Shown one piece after another: positions 46,679 to 55,278 of a stretch of 64,000 nucleotides of DNA. The notes below the pieces were generated by a model that worked only from the letters and a program-made list of their open reading frames with translations, was not told the origin of the DNA and ran no database searches. This stretch comes from Pseudalkalibacillus sp. SCS-8 (GTDB lineage Bacteria; Bacillota; Bacilli; Bacillales; Fictibacillaceae), in NCBI RefSeq assembly GCF_040126055.1, contig NZ_CP143541.1, forward strand, positions 372,001 through 436,000, given 5' to 3'. The translations under genes were made by a program, and so were the position numbers. The first letter of the stretch is position 1. Every line of letters begins with the position of its first letter.

Positions 46679-47605
46679 TTAATCCTCCCGTACAATCGGC
46701 AGGGTCATGCAACGGATGCTACCTGCACCGTTTTGGAGTTCATCAACATTCGCACCGATGAAATCGTGTTCTGGGAACCATTTTTCGAATTGTGCTCGCG
46801 CATTTTCGTTAATGAGCGCTGTATTTTTGTCCAGATTAATGAAATTGGTATAGTCGAGCAAATACGGTTGATCCGGTAACCAAAAGGTTTCAAAGCCATA
46901 TCTGCCGACAAACTGATCAACCGTCTCGAAATGAGGGTCCACAGCATTCTGTTTCACTACTTCCACAGGGAAAAACTTCATGGCTGGCGCTGCTAAGAAT
47001 CGGTTTTCACCTAAGATGTTACACATCACATCAAGGTGCAGGGATTCCACCGATTGTGGCAATGAAACGAAGCCGATTTCCTTAACACCAAGGTCAAGCA
47101 GGTATTCCGCAAGCTTCTCTTTATTTTGAGAACGATGACCGACATTGACTAGAACACAATCTTGATTCAGGATCATGAAATCGCCGAATTCAAGGGCAAC
47201 GGATTCAGGCAACGAGCTGAGATCCTTCGTCTCGAACAGTTCCTTCATGTAAGATTGCGAGCATTGGAAGTCTGGACTCCTGATCTCGGCTTCAGATTTA
47301 CCTAAGATGATTTTATTGCCGAACACTCCTGCGATATCTCGGACAAAGATCCGGTTTACCAGGCGCCCCCATATCTCTTCATCGCACCCTGAGCTTATAT
47401 CATGAACATGACAGCCGAATGCTTGAAGCTTGGATTTCAGCTCTTCGTGTTGGGCATGTGCTTCCTCACTATGATACTCGTTTACGAATCCGACAGCGTC
47501 TGCTGCAGATTCCGGAACATCATACGAAGTAGGTGCACACACGATTACTTCTCTCAGTGTTTTATTCTCTGAATCACAAAATGGCATCAGCTTATTCTTT
47601 AACAA
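46679..47605 (-). CDS. Arginine deiminase/DDAH-like amidinotransferase-fold hydrolase
   Basis: A 308-residue guanidine-modifying enzyme of the dimethylarginine dimethylaminohydrolase/arginine deiminase type. Landmarks are RLVNRIFVRDIAGVFG, the substrate Asp/Glu in LEFGDFMIL, the His in ESLHLDVMCNILG and the catalytic Cys near the end in GAGSIRCMTLPI. The frame extends to 47773 without a ribosome binding site; AAAGGAGG ten bases before a TTG at 47605 sets the likely start, with ATG at 47587 as alternative. No arginine-catabolism genes are adjacent. Confidence 0.85.
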   Translation of the reverse strand: MLKNKLMPFCDSENKTLREVIVCAPTSYDVPESAADAVGFVNEYHSEEAHAQHEELKSKLQAFGCHVHDISSGCDEEIWGRLVNRIFVRDIAGVFGNKIILGKSEAEIRSPDFQCSQSYMKELFETKDLSSLPESVALEFGDFMILNQDCVLVNVGHRSQNKEKLAEYLLDLGVKEIGFVSLPQSVESLHLDVMCNILGENRFLAAPAMKFFPVEVVKQNAVDPHFETVDQFVGRYGFETFWLPDQPYLLDYTNFINLDKNTALINENARAQFEKWFPEHDFIGANVDELQNGAGSIRCMTLPIVRED

Positions 47606-47913
47606 GGCCCAACATCCTCCTTTATATATGTACATTGTGATAATTAAACGTAAGGGTGTTTTTCCCGAATTTGTTGCTGTTAAACCTACCATTTGTAAAT
47701 AAATAGAAACGGGAGTGTCAGACACCATCTCGGACGCCTTGTGACACGTGCATTTGCAGATGGTGTCTGACACTTTTCAGAACCGTTGGGCCCCAGGGGG
47801 TGAATTGAAGTGCCTGACACTTATTTTTCTAAATCTAGTAGATGGGTCTATGCATTTTGTGTGCGAGTTTAATAGAATATAGTATTCCCTTTTAGAAAGG
47901 AGGGAATACGAAT
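47606..47913. other. Intergenic region with REP-like repeats
   Basis: A 308-bp gap between divergent genes. Apart from the palindromic repeat block at 47714-47822 it must hold the promoters of both flanking genes; no ORF is supported. Confidence 0.6.
47714..47822. repeat. REP-like palindrome, copy B plus half copy
   Basis: AGTGTCAGACACCATCT at 47714-47730 pairs with AGATGGTGTCTGACACT at 47758-47774, again with a 27-base loop. A further half element, AAGTGCCTGACACTT, lies at 47808-47822 after GAACCGTTGGGCC. Confidence 0.85.
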
Positions 47914-48213
47914 ATGAGTTGTTCATGTTCTCAGTCTTATTCGTGCTCATGTTCTTGCAAAAAATCTAGCTGTAATTCTTGTTCCAATTCCCACCGTCAC
48001 TCCAAGTGTAATAAATGTACAGGCTGTGCGTGTGATACGTTCCGTAAATTGACGCCTGGGACTCAGGTGACTGTCATGTTCAATGGCTCGTCAGTAACAG
48101 GGAAATTTTTGTGCTTCGATCCTAAGACGTGTTGTGTAACGATTTATCAGACAATTGGTACGTCAGTTATGACGATTGACTGCCGTGACGTAACTGCCAT
48201 CAGCTTCTCATAG
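47914..48213 (+). CDS. Cys/Ser-rich protein with small beta-barrel-like tail
   Basis: A 99-residue protein. Residues 1-46 are rich in Cys, Ser and Lys with CxC and CxxC spacing (13 cysteines). Residues 47-99 (LTPGTQVTVMFNGSSVTGKF, then FDPKTCCVTIYQ, IDCRDVTAISF) look like a five-stranded LSm-like barrel. Cys-rich proteins of this size are common in Bacillus spore coats, so a coat or crust protein is plausible but not shown. AAAGGAGGG precedes the ATG. Confidence 0.75.
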   Translation: MSCSCSQSYSCSCSCKKSSCNSCSNSHRHSKCNKCTGCACDTFRKLTPGTQVTVMFNGSSVTGKFLCFDPKTCCVTIYQTIGTSVMTIDCRDVTAISFS

Positions 48214-48230
48214 CTTTTGCACGAAATAAG

Positions 48231-48263
48231 AAAAGGACTGTCCGTTCTAAACGGACAGTCCTT
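48231..48263. terminator. Bidirectional terminator
   Basis: AAGGACTGTCCGT pairs exactly with ACGGACAGTCCTT around TTCTAA's central bases, between convergent genes. Confidence 0.85.
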
Positions 48264-48270
48264 GTTGATT

Positions 48271-50250
48271 TTATAGGTTCACCCACGTATATTCAGCTCC
48301 CCAGCTTTCTCGTGCCAGGTTTTCAATCCGAGCGACGATTTCATCTTCAACCGCGAATGCATCCCCTTGTTCGTACGGGTTGTAATGGAACGCATACAAC
48401 CGGGAGACGAACTGGTCGAATGGAAGGGAGGATTCCCCTTCGCGTTCGCCGTTTCCAGAGACACTTGGCTCGATGCCCTGGCCCCAGTTTTGCGAGCCAT
48501 CGTTATTCGGGTTGTAGAAGTAGATCCGATAATCGCCGGTCGGAACCTGTGCGATGCGTAAGATCGACACGGCGTGGAAGCCGAGCAATTTACCGTGTAC
48601 ATTCGTAATGAAAATGCCGACTGGGTTCGGATAGATCAACTCGTAATCGTCATTGTAATCCGGGTGGTGCGTCGCATAGAACAGGCGGACATACCCTTGA
48701 TAATCGGTCACGGTGCCGGTCACAGGTTCAATGACGGAGCTGAATCCACGCTGGACCCATGTTCCGTAAAACTCCGGGTTCACCCATTTATGACCGTCTT
48801 CGCCTCGTAAGGCGACACGTGTCATCATCTCGTTATAAATCCGATCAAGATGTGGAACGAGCACGAGCGAAACTGGATCGAGCTCCTTGTGGAGTTCTGG
48901 TGCCAATCCACCCTTCAAGTCCTTCGAATGGATTGCCGTTCCTTCAAATGTCAGATCGATATCCCCATCACGTGCAGCACGCGGGATCAACTCTAGGAGA
49001 TAACCTGGTGCGTGCTGAGCCCAAAGGCTTATGCCCCTTGCGGACTGACAGGTCGGGTTCAAACCTTGGCCGACGCCGAGCGGCTGACCTAACACGCTGA
49101 TCACTCCGGAAACGAGGATCGAGTTGGCTGTCAGGCCACTCCGATACTCATACGCATTGAAAAGTTCTTTGCGAACTTCCGGTCGGATATCAAGTTCGAC
49201 GAGGCGCCGCAATCCAGGAGCAACGGGTGTTGATGACAACACACCACGGTCGAGCATTTTTGCGAGTCCATAAATGGTCTGTGCTGTCGCTGGGTAGATC
49301 GCCACTTTGATCAGTTGTTTGACGAGCTCGATATGCTCCTCAAGATTCGCTTTCCCTTTGTCTGTCACCTTCAACGCGACCGGAAGCAACTCAGGCTTTG
49401 TTTTATTCAATGCACGCAAAAGGATTGCGTGGTGCGGAGCGACGATTCCAGTCCGTTGCATTGAATCGGCAAGTGCCTCTGCTTCGGTGACAAGGTCATC
49501 ACCATAGACGTTTTTCAGCTCTTTCCGGTAGTCGTTCAAGTTCGGAAACTTTTTACTTAATGGAGAGGGCCCTTCAACAGCTTCGACATATTGCTGAAGA
49601 TCCTCCGGTTTATTTTCAGGTCCTTCCGTTTCCAACAATCGCTTTGCTGTCCGGATCATGGATATGATCCGTTTTACGATAATCGGGCGTTGGGCGGTCA
49701 ACTGGTCAATTTCGACTAGAAGTGTCTTTGATAACGAGATGGAAGAGAGCTGCGTGAACAGGAACTGGAAGAAACGCTGGGCACGATCGTATTGCTCGGC
49801 ATTTTCAGCCTGTTCGATCCGTGATTCCTCTGAACCGCTCGGAAAGAGCAGGTCAAGATTCAGTGCCATCACTTCGTTCAAGAATTCTTCAGCATCCTGT
49901 TGGGTAACGGCAGGGTGGCTCACTCTTCCTTTTGCGATGGCGAGCATCCGCATATCACTCATCACTTCGATGATCGAAGCGAGTCCCTTGGATTTCAAAG
50001 ATCCGCTTACGAGAGGAGCCTGCAATTTAGCGGCTTCTTCCCACGGACCTGAAGAGAAGACGCCGGCCTCATCAAAACGGTCGGCGAATCCGTATAAGGT
50101 TTCCATGCCATCCACCGTTTCCATCAGACGCCCAGCCTCCTGGTAAACGTCGGTCTGGTACATGGACTTGGCGAAGGTTGCGGATTTTTCCAAATCGTCC
50201 AGTGCTTTGGCGAAACGTTCAACTTTCTTTTCGGTCAATTCTGAAGTCAT
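48271..50250 (-). CDS. 659-residue protein of unknown family with papain-like C-H-N residues
   Basis: I do not recognise this protein. Residues 1-370 are mostly helical. Residues about 385-600 look like a separate domain: NPTC401QSARG at the start of a helix, H559 in GKLLGFHAVSIL, and N580 in YRIYFYNPNNDG. The order Cys-His-Asn, each at the end of a strand or start of a helix, is that of papain-like or transglutaminase-like enzymes. There is no signal peptide. It lies downstream of an ATP-grasp gene on the same strand (46 bp apart in the untranslated gap), so the two probably form an operon and act on the same substrate. Confidence 0.72.
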   Translation of the reverse strand: MTSELTEKKVERFAKALDDLEKSATFAKSMYQTDVYQEAGRLMETVDGMETLYGFADRFDEAGVFSSGPWEEAAKLQAPLVSGSLKSKGLASIIEVMSDMRMLAIAKGRVSHPAVTQQDAEEFLNEVMALNLDLLFPSGSEESRIEQAENAEQYDRAQRFFQFLFTQLSSISLSKTLLVEIDQLTAQRPIIVKRIISMIRTAKRLLETEGPENKPEDLQQYVEAVEGPSPLSKKFPNLNDYRKELKNVYGDDLVTEAEALADSMQRTGIVAPHHAILLRALNKTKPELLPVALKVTDKGKANLEEHIELVKQLIKVAIYPATAQTIYGLAKMLDRGVLSSTPVAPGLRRLVELDIRPEVRKELFNAYEYRSGLTANSILVSGVISVLGQPLGVGQGLNPTCQSARGISLWAQHAPGYLLELIPRAARDGDIDLTFEGTAIHSKDLKGGLAPELHKELDPVSLVLVPHLDRIYNEMMTRVALRGEDGHKWVNPEFYGTWVQRGFSSVIEPVTGTVTDYQGYVRLFYATHHPDYNDDYELIYPNPVGIFITNVHGKLLGFHAVSILRIAQVPTGDYRIYFYNPNNDGSQNWGQGIEPSVSGNGEREGESSLPFDQFVSRLYAFHYNPYEQGDAFAVEDEIVARIENLARESWGAEYTWVNL

Positions 50251-50296
50251 TGTCCAACTCCTTTTCTAGTAAAATGGCATCACTCCGTACCAGGTT

Positions 50297-51571
50297 TTAT
50301 CGATAGAAATCGTACTTCTCATACTGTTTGAGAAGGCCGCGCATTTCTTCGCTATCTTTTCCGTAAAAGAAAATCGTACCGTAATGGTTTCCGAAACCGA
50401 CCCGCTCGGATACCTTTCCTTGTTCTGGGGTGAACATATCATGTTTTTCAAAGTACGGGTGTTCTTCAAGTTCTTCTGGAACGTTCAAGTCTTGGATGTA
50501 GTTGATGTGAGGGTGGACCATTAAGCAGCCGGCATATCCTTCTGGTTCCCGTTCATCGGAAGGGAAAAAGTTGCGGAGTTCTTCTTCGGTTGTGTTCGGA
50601 TCGCTGCAGAGAATCTGAGCTTGATAGGCATTGAAGCCGTGTGCGCGTTCAATCAAATCGAAAATGTGGCCTCCAGGGACACGGGCAGCAACTTCACCGA
50701 AATGGAGTGTGCCGTCTGGGGTGATGAAATATTCAGGGTGGATGACCCCGTACTCGATTTCAAAGGCATTAATCAGTTGTTCAATCGCTTTACGGATTTG
50801 TGGGCGTTTTTCTTCGAGGCTTGGTGAAGCAGGGACGAAGTTTGAATAACCGAGCTTCACGTATTCGGTGATGTTCAAGAATTGGATTTTACCATTATGG
50901 ACGAAGACTTCACAGGAAAATTCCTGACCGTCCAAATGACTCTCCATCAGTAGTGGGAAATCGTTATCCGTCAACGCATCAATTTCTTCCGGGTCCTCAA
51001 TGGCACGGTGACCGACAGAGCCAGCTTTATCGAGCGGTTTCACGTGAATCGGGTCGTTTTTATCACCTTCAACCTTCAATAACGCTTCGTTTACGCGTTT
51101 TAAAAATCGTTTTACATCATCTTTACTGTGAGCTTCTTCAAATACACCAACCTTGATGCCGGCGATTTGTGCTTTACGTTTCATCATCCCTTTATCTCTA
51201 AGGAGTAGGGAACGGTTGAATACCCTTGGTTCTTGTCGGAAGCGGGAATTTAAAGCACCAGCCCATTCAACACATTCTTCATATAAAGGGACGGCGACTT
51301 CAGCTCCGAGCGCCTTCAATTTTTTGAAGAGCAAGTCCGAGCCTTCATTCAAACGATCGAAATTCCATCCGATGAATGTGATGTCGTTCTTTTCTGCAAA
51401 ATGTTCAAAGTCCGGGGGTCCAACGACGACAAACGGCTTATCCAGCTTGGCACAAGCCTCAATCGCTGGGAGACTCCAACCGATCAGAGCGGTTAGATAC
51501 GGTTTCGTTTGGTCATCTCCATCTTTCTCCAAAGTTTGTGGAAGATCCATCTGTTCCAATTCCAAAGTCAT
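50297..51571 (-). CDS. ATP-grasp domain enzyme
   Basis: A 424-residue ATP-grasp ligase. N-terminal residues form a pre-ATP-grasp domain with VVVGPPDFEHF. The ATP-binding part has HVKPLDKAGSVGH (the substrate and phosphate loop), LLMESHLDGQEFSCEVFVHNG, and the metal-binding FGEVAARVPGGHIFDLIE. This class joins amino acids or peptides through acyl-phosphates. The start is ATG at 51571 (SD AAAGGAG two bases away) or TTG six bases inside. It is the first gene of a probable operon with the 659-residue protein. No biosynthetic gene cluster surrounds it. Confidence 0.85.
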   Translation of the reverse strand: MTLELEQMDLPQTLEKDGDDQTKPYLTALIGWSLPAIEACAKLDKPFVVVGPPDFEHFAEKNDITFIGWNFDRLNEGSDLLFKKLKALGAEVAVPLYEECVEWAGALNSRFRQEPRVFNRSLLLRDKGMMKRKAQIAGIKVGVFEEAHSKDDVKRFLKRVNEALLKVEGDKNDPIHVKPLDKAGSVGHRAIEDPEEIDALTDNDFPLLMESHLDGQEFSCEVFVHNGKIQFLNITEYVKLGYSNFVPASPSLEEKRPQIRKAIEQLINAFEIEYGVIHPEYFITPDGTLHFGEVAARVPGGHIFDLIERAHGFNAYQAQILCSDPNTTEEELRNFFPSDEREPEGYAGCLMVHPHINYIQDLNVPEELEEHPYFEKHDMFTPEQGKVSERVGFGNHYGTIFFYGKDSEEMRGLLKQYEKYDFYR

Positions 51572-51799
51572 CGCTCCTTTACTAGTTTGGTAGTTTTTTC
51601 CTCGTAAAACCACCTTTCAAACCCATTATCACAGTAAAATTCTGAAAATTCAAATGTAAGCTTGTGAGGGTCCTAGTACAAAAACCATTATATGGTCGAA
51701 TCGTGGTCTAAACGTTGTGAATTCATCTATTATCCTCGAATAACATCATTTTCCCCCGAATCCATTTTAGGTAAGCACATGAAAGGGGAGGAATAAATC

Positions 51800-52600
51800 A
51801 TGAAACATAAAATGAAAGCGTTAATGATGGTCTTTGTTGCGGCAGTTGTATTGATTGCAACACCATCATTCGCATCCGCAGAACTTGGAGATCGTACGTT
51901 GAGCGAAGGCGATCGAGGTTCTGATGTTGTAGAATTACAAGATTACTTGATGACTAAAGGAAAGTTTCCTTATCATACGTCAACAGGCTATTACGGACCA
52001 ATTACTGAAGAAGCGGTCAAGGATTTCCAAGCATCCCGAAACCTGAAGCAGGATGGGATTGCAGGACCGAACACGAATCACGCAATCCAGGTGCTCCGTT
52101 ACGGGGACATCGGAAAGCAAGTCATACATATCCAGAGTCAATTGAAGAAGACAGGCCATTTCAGCGGCAATCTGGATGGAATTTATGGAAGCAATACGAA
52201 GAGTGCCGTCAAGAGCTTCCAACGTGCTTATGGACTGACAGTAGACGGGATTGCAGGCCCGAATACACGCGCGAAGTTGGATAGTAAAGCGTCGAAAAGT
52301 ACAGCTGCAGGTAAGACTCTGACCGTTGAAAGTACAGCGTATACAGCAAATTGCGAGGGCTGTTCAGGCGTTACGAAAATGGGGCTTGACCTGAAAAAGT
52401 ATCCGGATGCGAAGGTCATTGCGGTAGACCCTCAAGTGATTCCACTTGGATCCATCGTAAAAGTTGAAGGCTATGGCACAGCGATTGCCGCTGACGTGGG
52501 TGGAGCTGTGAAAGGTAACCGCATCGACGTTTTCATCCCGAACCAAGATGACGCGATGCAATGGGGCCGTCGTGACGTAAAAGTAACAGTTGTAGAATAA
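51800..52600 (+). CDS. Secreted wall protein: two PG-binding domains plus 3D domain
   Basis: A 266-residue exported protein. The signal peptide (1-27) ends AFASA-like (PSFASAE). Two PG_binding_1 repeats follow at about 35-95 and 100-155, each ending DGIAGPNT. The C-terminal 3D domain begins VESTAYTA, contains CEGCSGVTKMG and ends with the conserved Asp residues in AADVGG and IDVF. Such proteins cut or bind peptidoglycan (stationary-phase or YocH-like muralytic enzymes). GGGGAGG precedes the ATG. Confidence 0.93.
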   Translation: MKHKMKALMMVFVAAVVLIATPSFASAELGDRTLSEGDRGSDVVELQDYLMTKGKFPYHTSTGYYGPITEEAVKDFQASRNLKQDGIAGPNTNHAIQVLRYGDIGKQVIHIQSQLKKTGHFSGNLDGIYGSNTKSAVKSFQRAYGLTVDGIAGPNTRAKLDSKASKSTAAGKTLTVESTAYTANCEGCSGVTKMGLDLKKYPDAKVIAVDPQVIPLGSIVKVEGYGTAIAADVGGAVKGNRIDVFIPNQDDAMQWGRRDVKVTVVE

Positions 52601-52609
52601 ATATGGAAA

Positions 52610-52637
52610 CTCCCACAGCTGATGAAGGCTGTGGGAG
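52610..52637 (+). terminator. Probable terminator
   Basis: CTCCCACAGC pairs with GCTGTGGGAG around eight bases, followed by ATTTGATT; the T-tract is weak. Confidence 0.6.
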
Positions 52638-52695
52638 ATTTGATTACTTATTTCGCCTTCCTTCTATATAATGGAAAAAGAGAGGGAGGAGCGAA

Positions 52696-53250
52696 ATGAA
52701 AAAGAAGAAGGTTTTAATCGTTGCCATTGTCGTGTCGATGGTCTGGCTCTTCTATGAGGCTTTTTATCCGATTTCAGATATTGAGCAGTTTGCTGAAGAA
52801 TTAAATGGACCGGGTGGAGTGGCTGAGGCGGCTGAGTATATTCAAACGGTACATATTGAAGGGACCAATCGTTATCTTGTTTTCTTAAGGACGATTGAGG
52901 GGTCTTCACGTATCCAATATTCTACGTTCAAAAAAGCTCCGCTGCTGAACCGCTATGAATATAAAGGTACATATTCGGGATCTAACCCAATCACACACCA
53001 ACCGGTTCAAACCGATCAAGGGGAGTACACGGTTCTAGTCGGTGAAAATATCAATCGGAAACTCGATCATATCGAGTTCACCTTATATGATGAAGTTTAC
53101 CAAATTGATGTAGCAGACGAAGATTTCTTCGTTTGGTATCAAAAAGAGCCTGGAATCGAAGAAAAACGCACAAAAATGTGGGATAACGTGTATGAAATGA
53201 AGCTTTTTGATCGTAATGATGAAGAATTGAAGTACGAGGATTTTGAGTGA
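52696..53250 (+). CDS. Hypothetical membrane-anchored protein
   Basis: A 184-residue protein with a Lys-rich start (MKKKKVLIVAIVVSMVWLFY) and one transmembrane helix, then an acidic extracytoplasmic domain. GGGAGGAGC precedes the ATG. No family recognised. The downstream DNA carries a minisatellite. Confidence 0.7.
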   Translation: MKKKKVLIVAIVVSMVWLFYEAFYPISDIEQFAEELNGPGGVAEAAEYIQTVHIEGTNRYLVFLRTIEGSSRIQYSTFKKAPLLNRYEYKGTYSGSNPITHQPVQTDQGEYTVLVGENINRKLDHIEFTLYDEVYQIDVADEDFFVWYQKEPGIEEKRTKMWDNVYEMKLFDRNDEELKYEDFE

Positions 53251-53269
53251 AGGGCTAGAAAAACCTCCT

Positions 53270-53366
53270 AAATACTTCGGAAAACGTCTCATTTACTTAG
53301 AAAAATCGCAAAATACTTCGAAAAACACCCCAAATACTTAGAAAACCATCCCAAATACTTTGAAAT
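53270..53366. repeat. 20-21 bp minisatellite (AAATACTT repeat)
   Basis: Units begin at 53270, 53291, 53311, 53332 and 53353 (21, 20, 21, 21 bp). Consensus is AAATACTTAGAAAACCATCCC, with the first half best conserved. Sequence is unrelated to the repeat at 46456, but the period and copy number are the same. Confidence 0.85.
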
Positions 53367-53384
53367 CAGTAAAATCCTACTACC

Positions 53385-53446
53385 GGTGCCTGACACTTAG
53401 GAGCGTTCCAGTCATACCAAGGGGTTGAAAACAGTGCCTGACACCG
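53385..53446. repeat. REP-like element, copy C (direct orientation)
   Basis: GGTGCCTGACACT at 53385-53397 and AGTGCCTGACACC at 53433-53445 lie in the same orientation, 35 bases apart, with TCATACCAAGGGGTTG between, similar to the loop of copy A. Confidence 0.75.
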
Positions 53447-53448
53447 AC

Positions 53449-53483
53449 AAAAAAGAGCGACCTGCAATTGGGTCGCTCTTTTC
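53449..53483. terminator. Terminator of metzincin gene
   Basis: AAAAAGAGCGACC pairs with GGTCGCTCTTTT around eight bases. The A-run on plus gives the T-run for the minus-strand gene. Confidence 0.85.
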
Positions 53484-53494
53484 CTTATATATTC

Positions 53495-54403
53495 TTAATT
53501 TCCGTACCAGCCTTTATTTGATTGGATCTGGTCGTCGTGGCTTTGGTGCCAATAGTCGACACTGTAAGAGTAGTCATAGTTCATGATGCACTTGACGCCA
53601 CTTCCTTGTTGAACGTGACCGAGACCGTAGTTGTGAGAGAACTCATGTTGTGCTGCGTGCCATGTGTTCGTCGCACCTTGATCAAGGTTGACGGAAACCG
53701 CACTACCGTATGGGGAAGAGCTGTATACGTACGCAATTCCACCTGCGTTGAAGTTCGAATCCTTCGTGAAACCGACAAGGAAGTCATGTCCTGTACCGTT
53801 CCAGTCACGGTCTAAGTCTTGTAGGATTTCAGAAGCATTTGCACCTTGAGAAGACCATTCACCGAATGCTTTCACCTGAAAGTCGATGTTGTGGTCACGT
53901 TGGAAGCCGTTGTCTGCATTCTCAACGATATTTTGGGTCAATGTCTGCCAGTCGCTGTGAGCCGCACGATATTCTTCGTCTACTGCAACGAATACAGTTA
54001 CGACACGAGCTGCACCTGGATCGGTACCGCCGTCTCCATCGCCAGGGTCACCGCCTCCACCACAGAAGAGGATGCAAAGTTCGCCTTCTTCATTTTTCTT
54101 GTTTTTCTGCTTATCTTTTTTCTCAGCCTTATTCTTCTGTTCTACGTTTTTCTCAAACTTCTTTTGCCCGATCTTTTTACCCTTTTCATTGAAAACGTCT
54201 GCGACAGTCGTGTTTTCAATTTCTGCTGGCTGATCGAATGTTTCTTTTCCTTTTGTTTTTGCTTTCGGAAGTTCGTGACCGAAGCTCACTTCATTTCCTT
54301 GTGAGTCAACCATTGTCTTCTCGGAATTGGCTGCATCCGTTAGTCCTGGAGCTAATGTTAATGATAATGCTAGAGTGAGCGCTGCAAAGCGTTTACCTTT
54401 CAT
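53495..54403 (-). CDS. Secreted metzincin-type zinc metalloprotease
   Basis: A 302-residue exported protein. The signal peptide spans about 1-25 (LTLALSLTLAPGLTDAA). A Lys/Asn/Glu-rich low-complexity region follows at 60-110. The catalytic domain holds H-E-F-S-H-N-Y-G-L-G-H near residue 255, the extended HExxHxxxxxH zinc site, and the Met-turn in KCIMNYDYS, so it is a metzincin. Two cysteines (CILFC near 110) precede a Gly/Asp-rich linker. It is probably secreted; the substrate is unknown. Confidence 0.88.
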   Translation of the reverse strand: MKGKRFAALTLALSLTLAPGLTDAANSEKTMVDSQGNEVSFGHELPKAKTKGKETFDQPAEIENTTVADVFNEKGKKIGQKKFEKNVEQKNKAEKKDKQKNKKNEEGELCILFCGGGGDPGDGDGGTDPGAARVVTVFVAVDEEYRAAHSDWQTLTQNIVENADNGFQRDHNIDFQVKAFGEWSSQGANASEILQDLDRDWNGTGHDFLVGFTKDSNFNAGGIAYVYSSSPYGSAVSVNLDQGATNTWHAAQHEFSHNYGLGHVQQGSGVKCIMNYDYSYSVDYWHQSHDDQIQSNKGWYGN

Positions 54404-54689
54404 TCCTTTTACCCCCTAAGGTTTTTTATTGTGCGTCTATTAATCTAGCACAACATTGACTCTCATTTCGGGGGGCTTTTGGTTGATTTTTGTCAATTTA
54501 TGTCTGAGAGAAAAGGACTTAGTTTCTTAACAAAAAATTTATAAAGCCAGAAGAGAATGGTGATTAAAGGGACAACCACAATGTTGAATAGGTCTGAAGT
54601 TGTGGATTTATCGTAAATGATAAAAGGGATTCCAGAGCTTGGAAGAGAAATAGTGAAACAGCATATCGACATTGGAAAGAGGGGAGTCT

Positions 54690-55247
54690 ATGAAACCAAA
54701 AGGTAACCTCAAGAGGATGAAAAAGCCTGACTTTTGGCCTAAGTACGGCGCGAAGGTTCCATCAAAGATCAAAGAGCAAATTTATCAACAGTATTATAGT
54801 AGGGATACGCTATATGTTTACTGTGACATGTCGATGCTTGCAGGTAACAGTTCAATGGCGGTAGCTTGCTCGTACGTTTCGAATGCTTCAGTTATCGTTA
54901 AACGGCAGTTCGTCTACCCACTGAAGGATAGTCTGATGGTGAATCTTTATGGAGAACTGAAGGCTGTGACTTTCGCATTGACACATTTTGAAAAATATAT
55001 CGGCTTCAACCAAAACGTGGTGATTTATTCCGATGTGAATTATATTGATGAGGTGATAAAGGAAGGGATGAATTTCAAAAAAAGACCTTCCTTAAGAAAA
55101 GCGCAGGAAGAGTTAAGTGTCCTATATAAAACACAACAAAGGAACCATCCAGGATTGATCACGGTCGAGTATCTACCTAGTGACCTAAAGAGTTTCAATC
55201 CATTTTATAAAAGTGCACATAATGCAGCTAAGAAAATGTTTCACTAA
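54690..55247 (+). CDS. RNase H-fold protein
   Basis: A 185-residue protein with RNase HI-like order: Asp in YVYCDMSM, Glu in GELKAVTFALTHF, Asp in VVIYSDVNYIDEV, then a C-terminal SAHNAAKKMF helix where RNase H has a N-x-x-A-D helix. The last acidic residue appears missing, so activity is uncertain. GAGGGGAG before the ATG at 54690 decides the start. Not linked to mobile genes here. Confidence 0.72.
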   Translation: MKPKGNLKRMKKPDFWPKYGAKVPSKIKEQIYQQYYSRDTLYVYCDMSMLAGNSSMAVACSYVSNASVIVKRQFVYPLKDSLMVNLYGELKAVTFALTHFEKYIGFNQNVVIYSDVNYIDEVIKEGMNFKKRPSLRKAQEELSVLYKTQQRNHPGLITVEYLPSDLKSFNPFYKSAHNAAKKMFH

Positions 55248-55278
55248 ACAGGCTTCCGTTGCAGGGGCTTTTTTCGAA

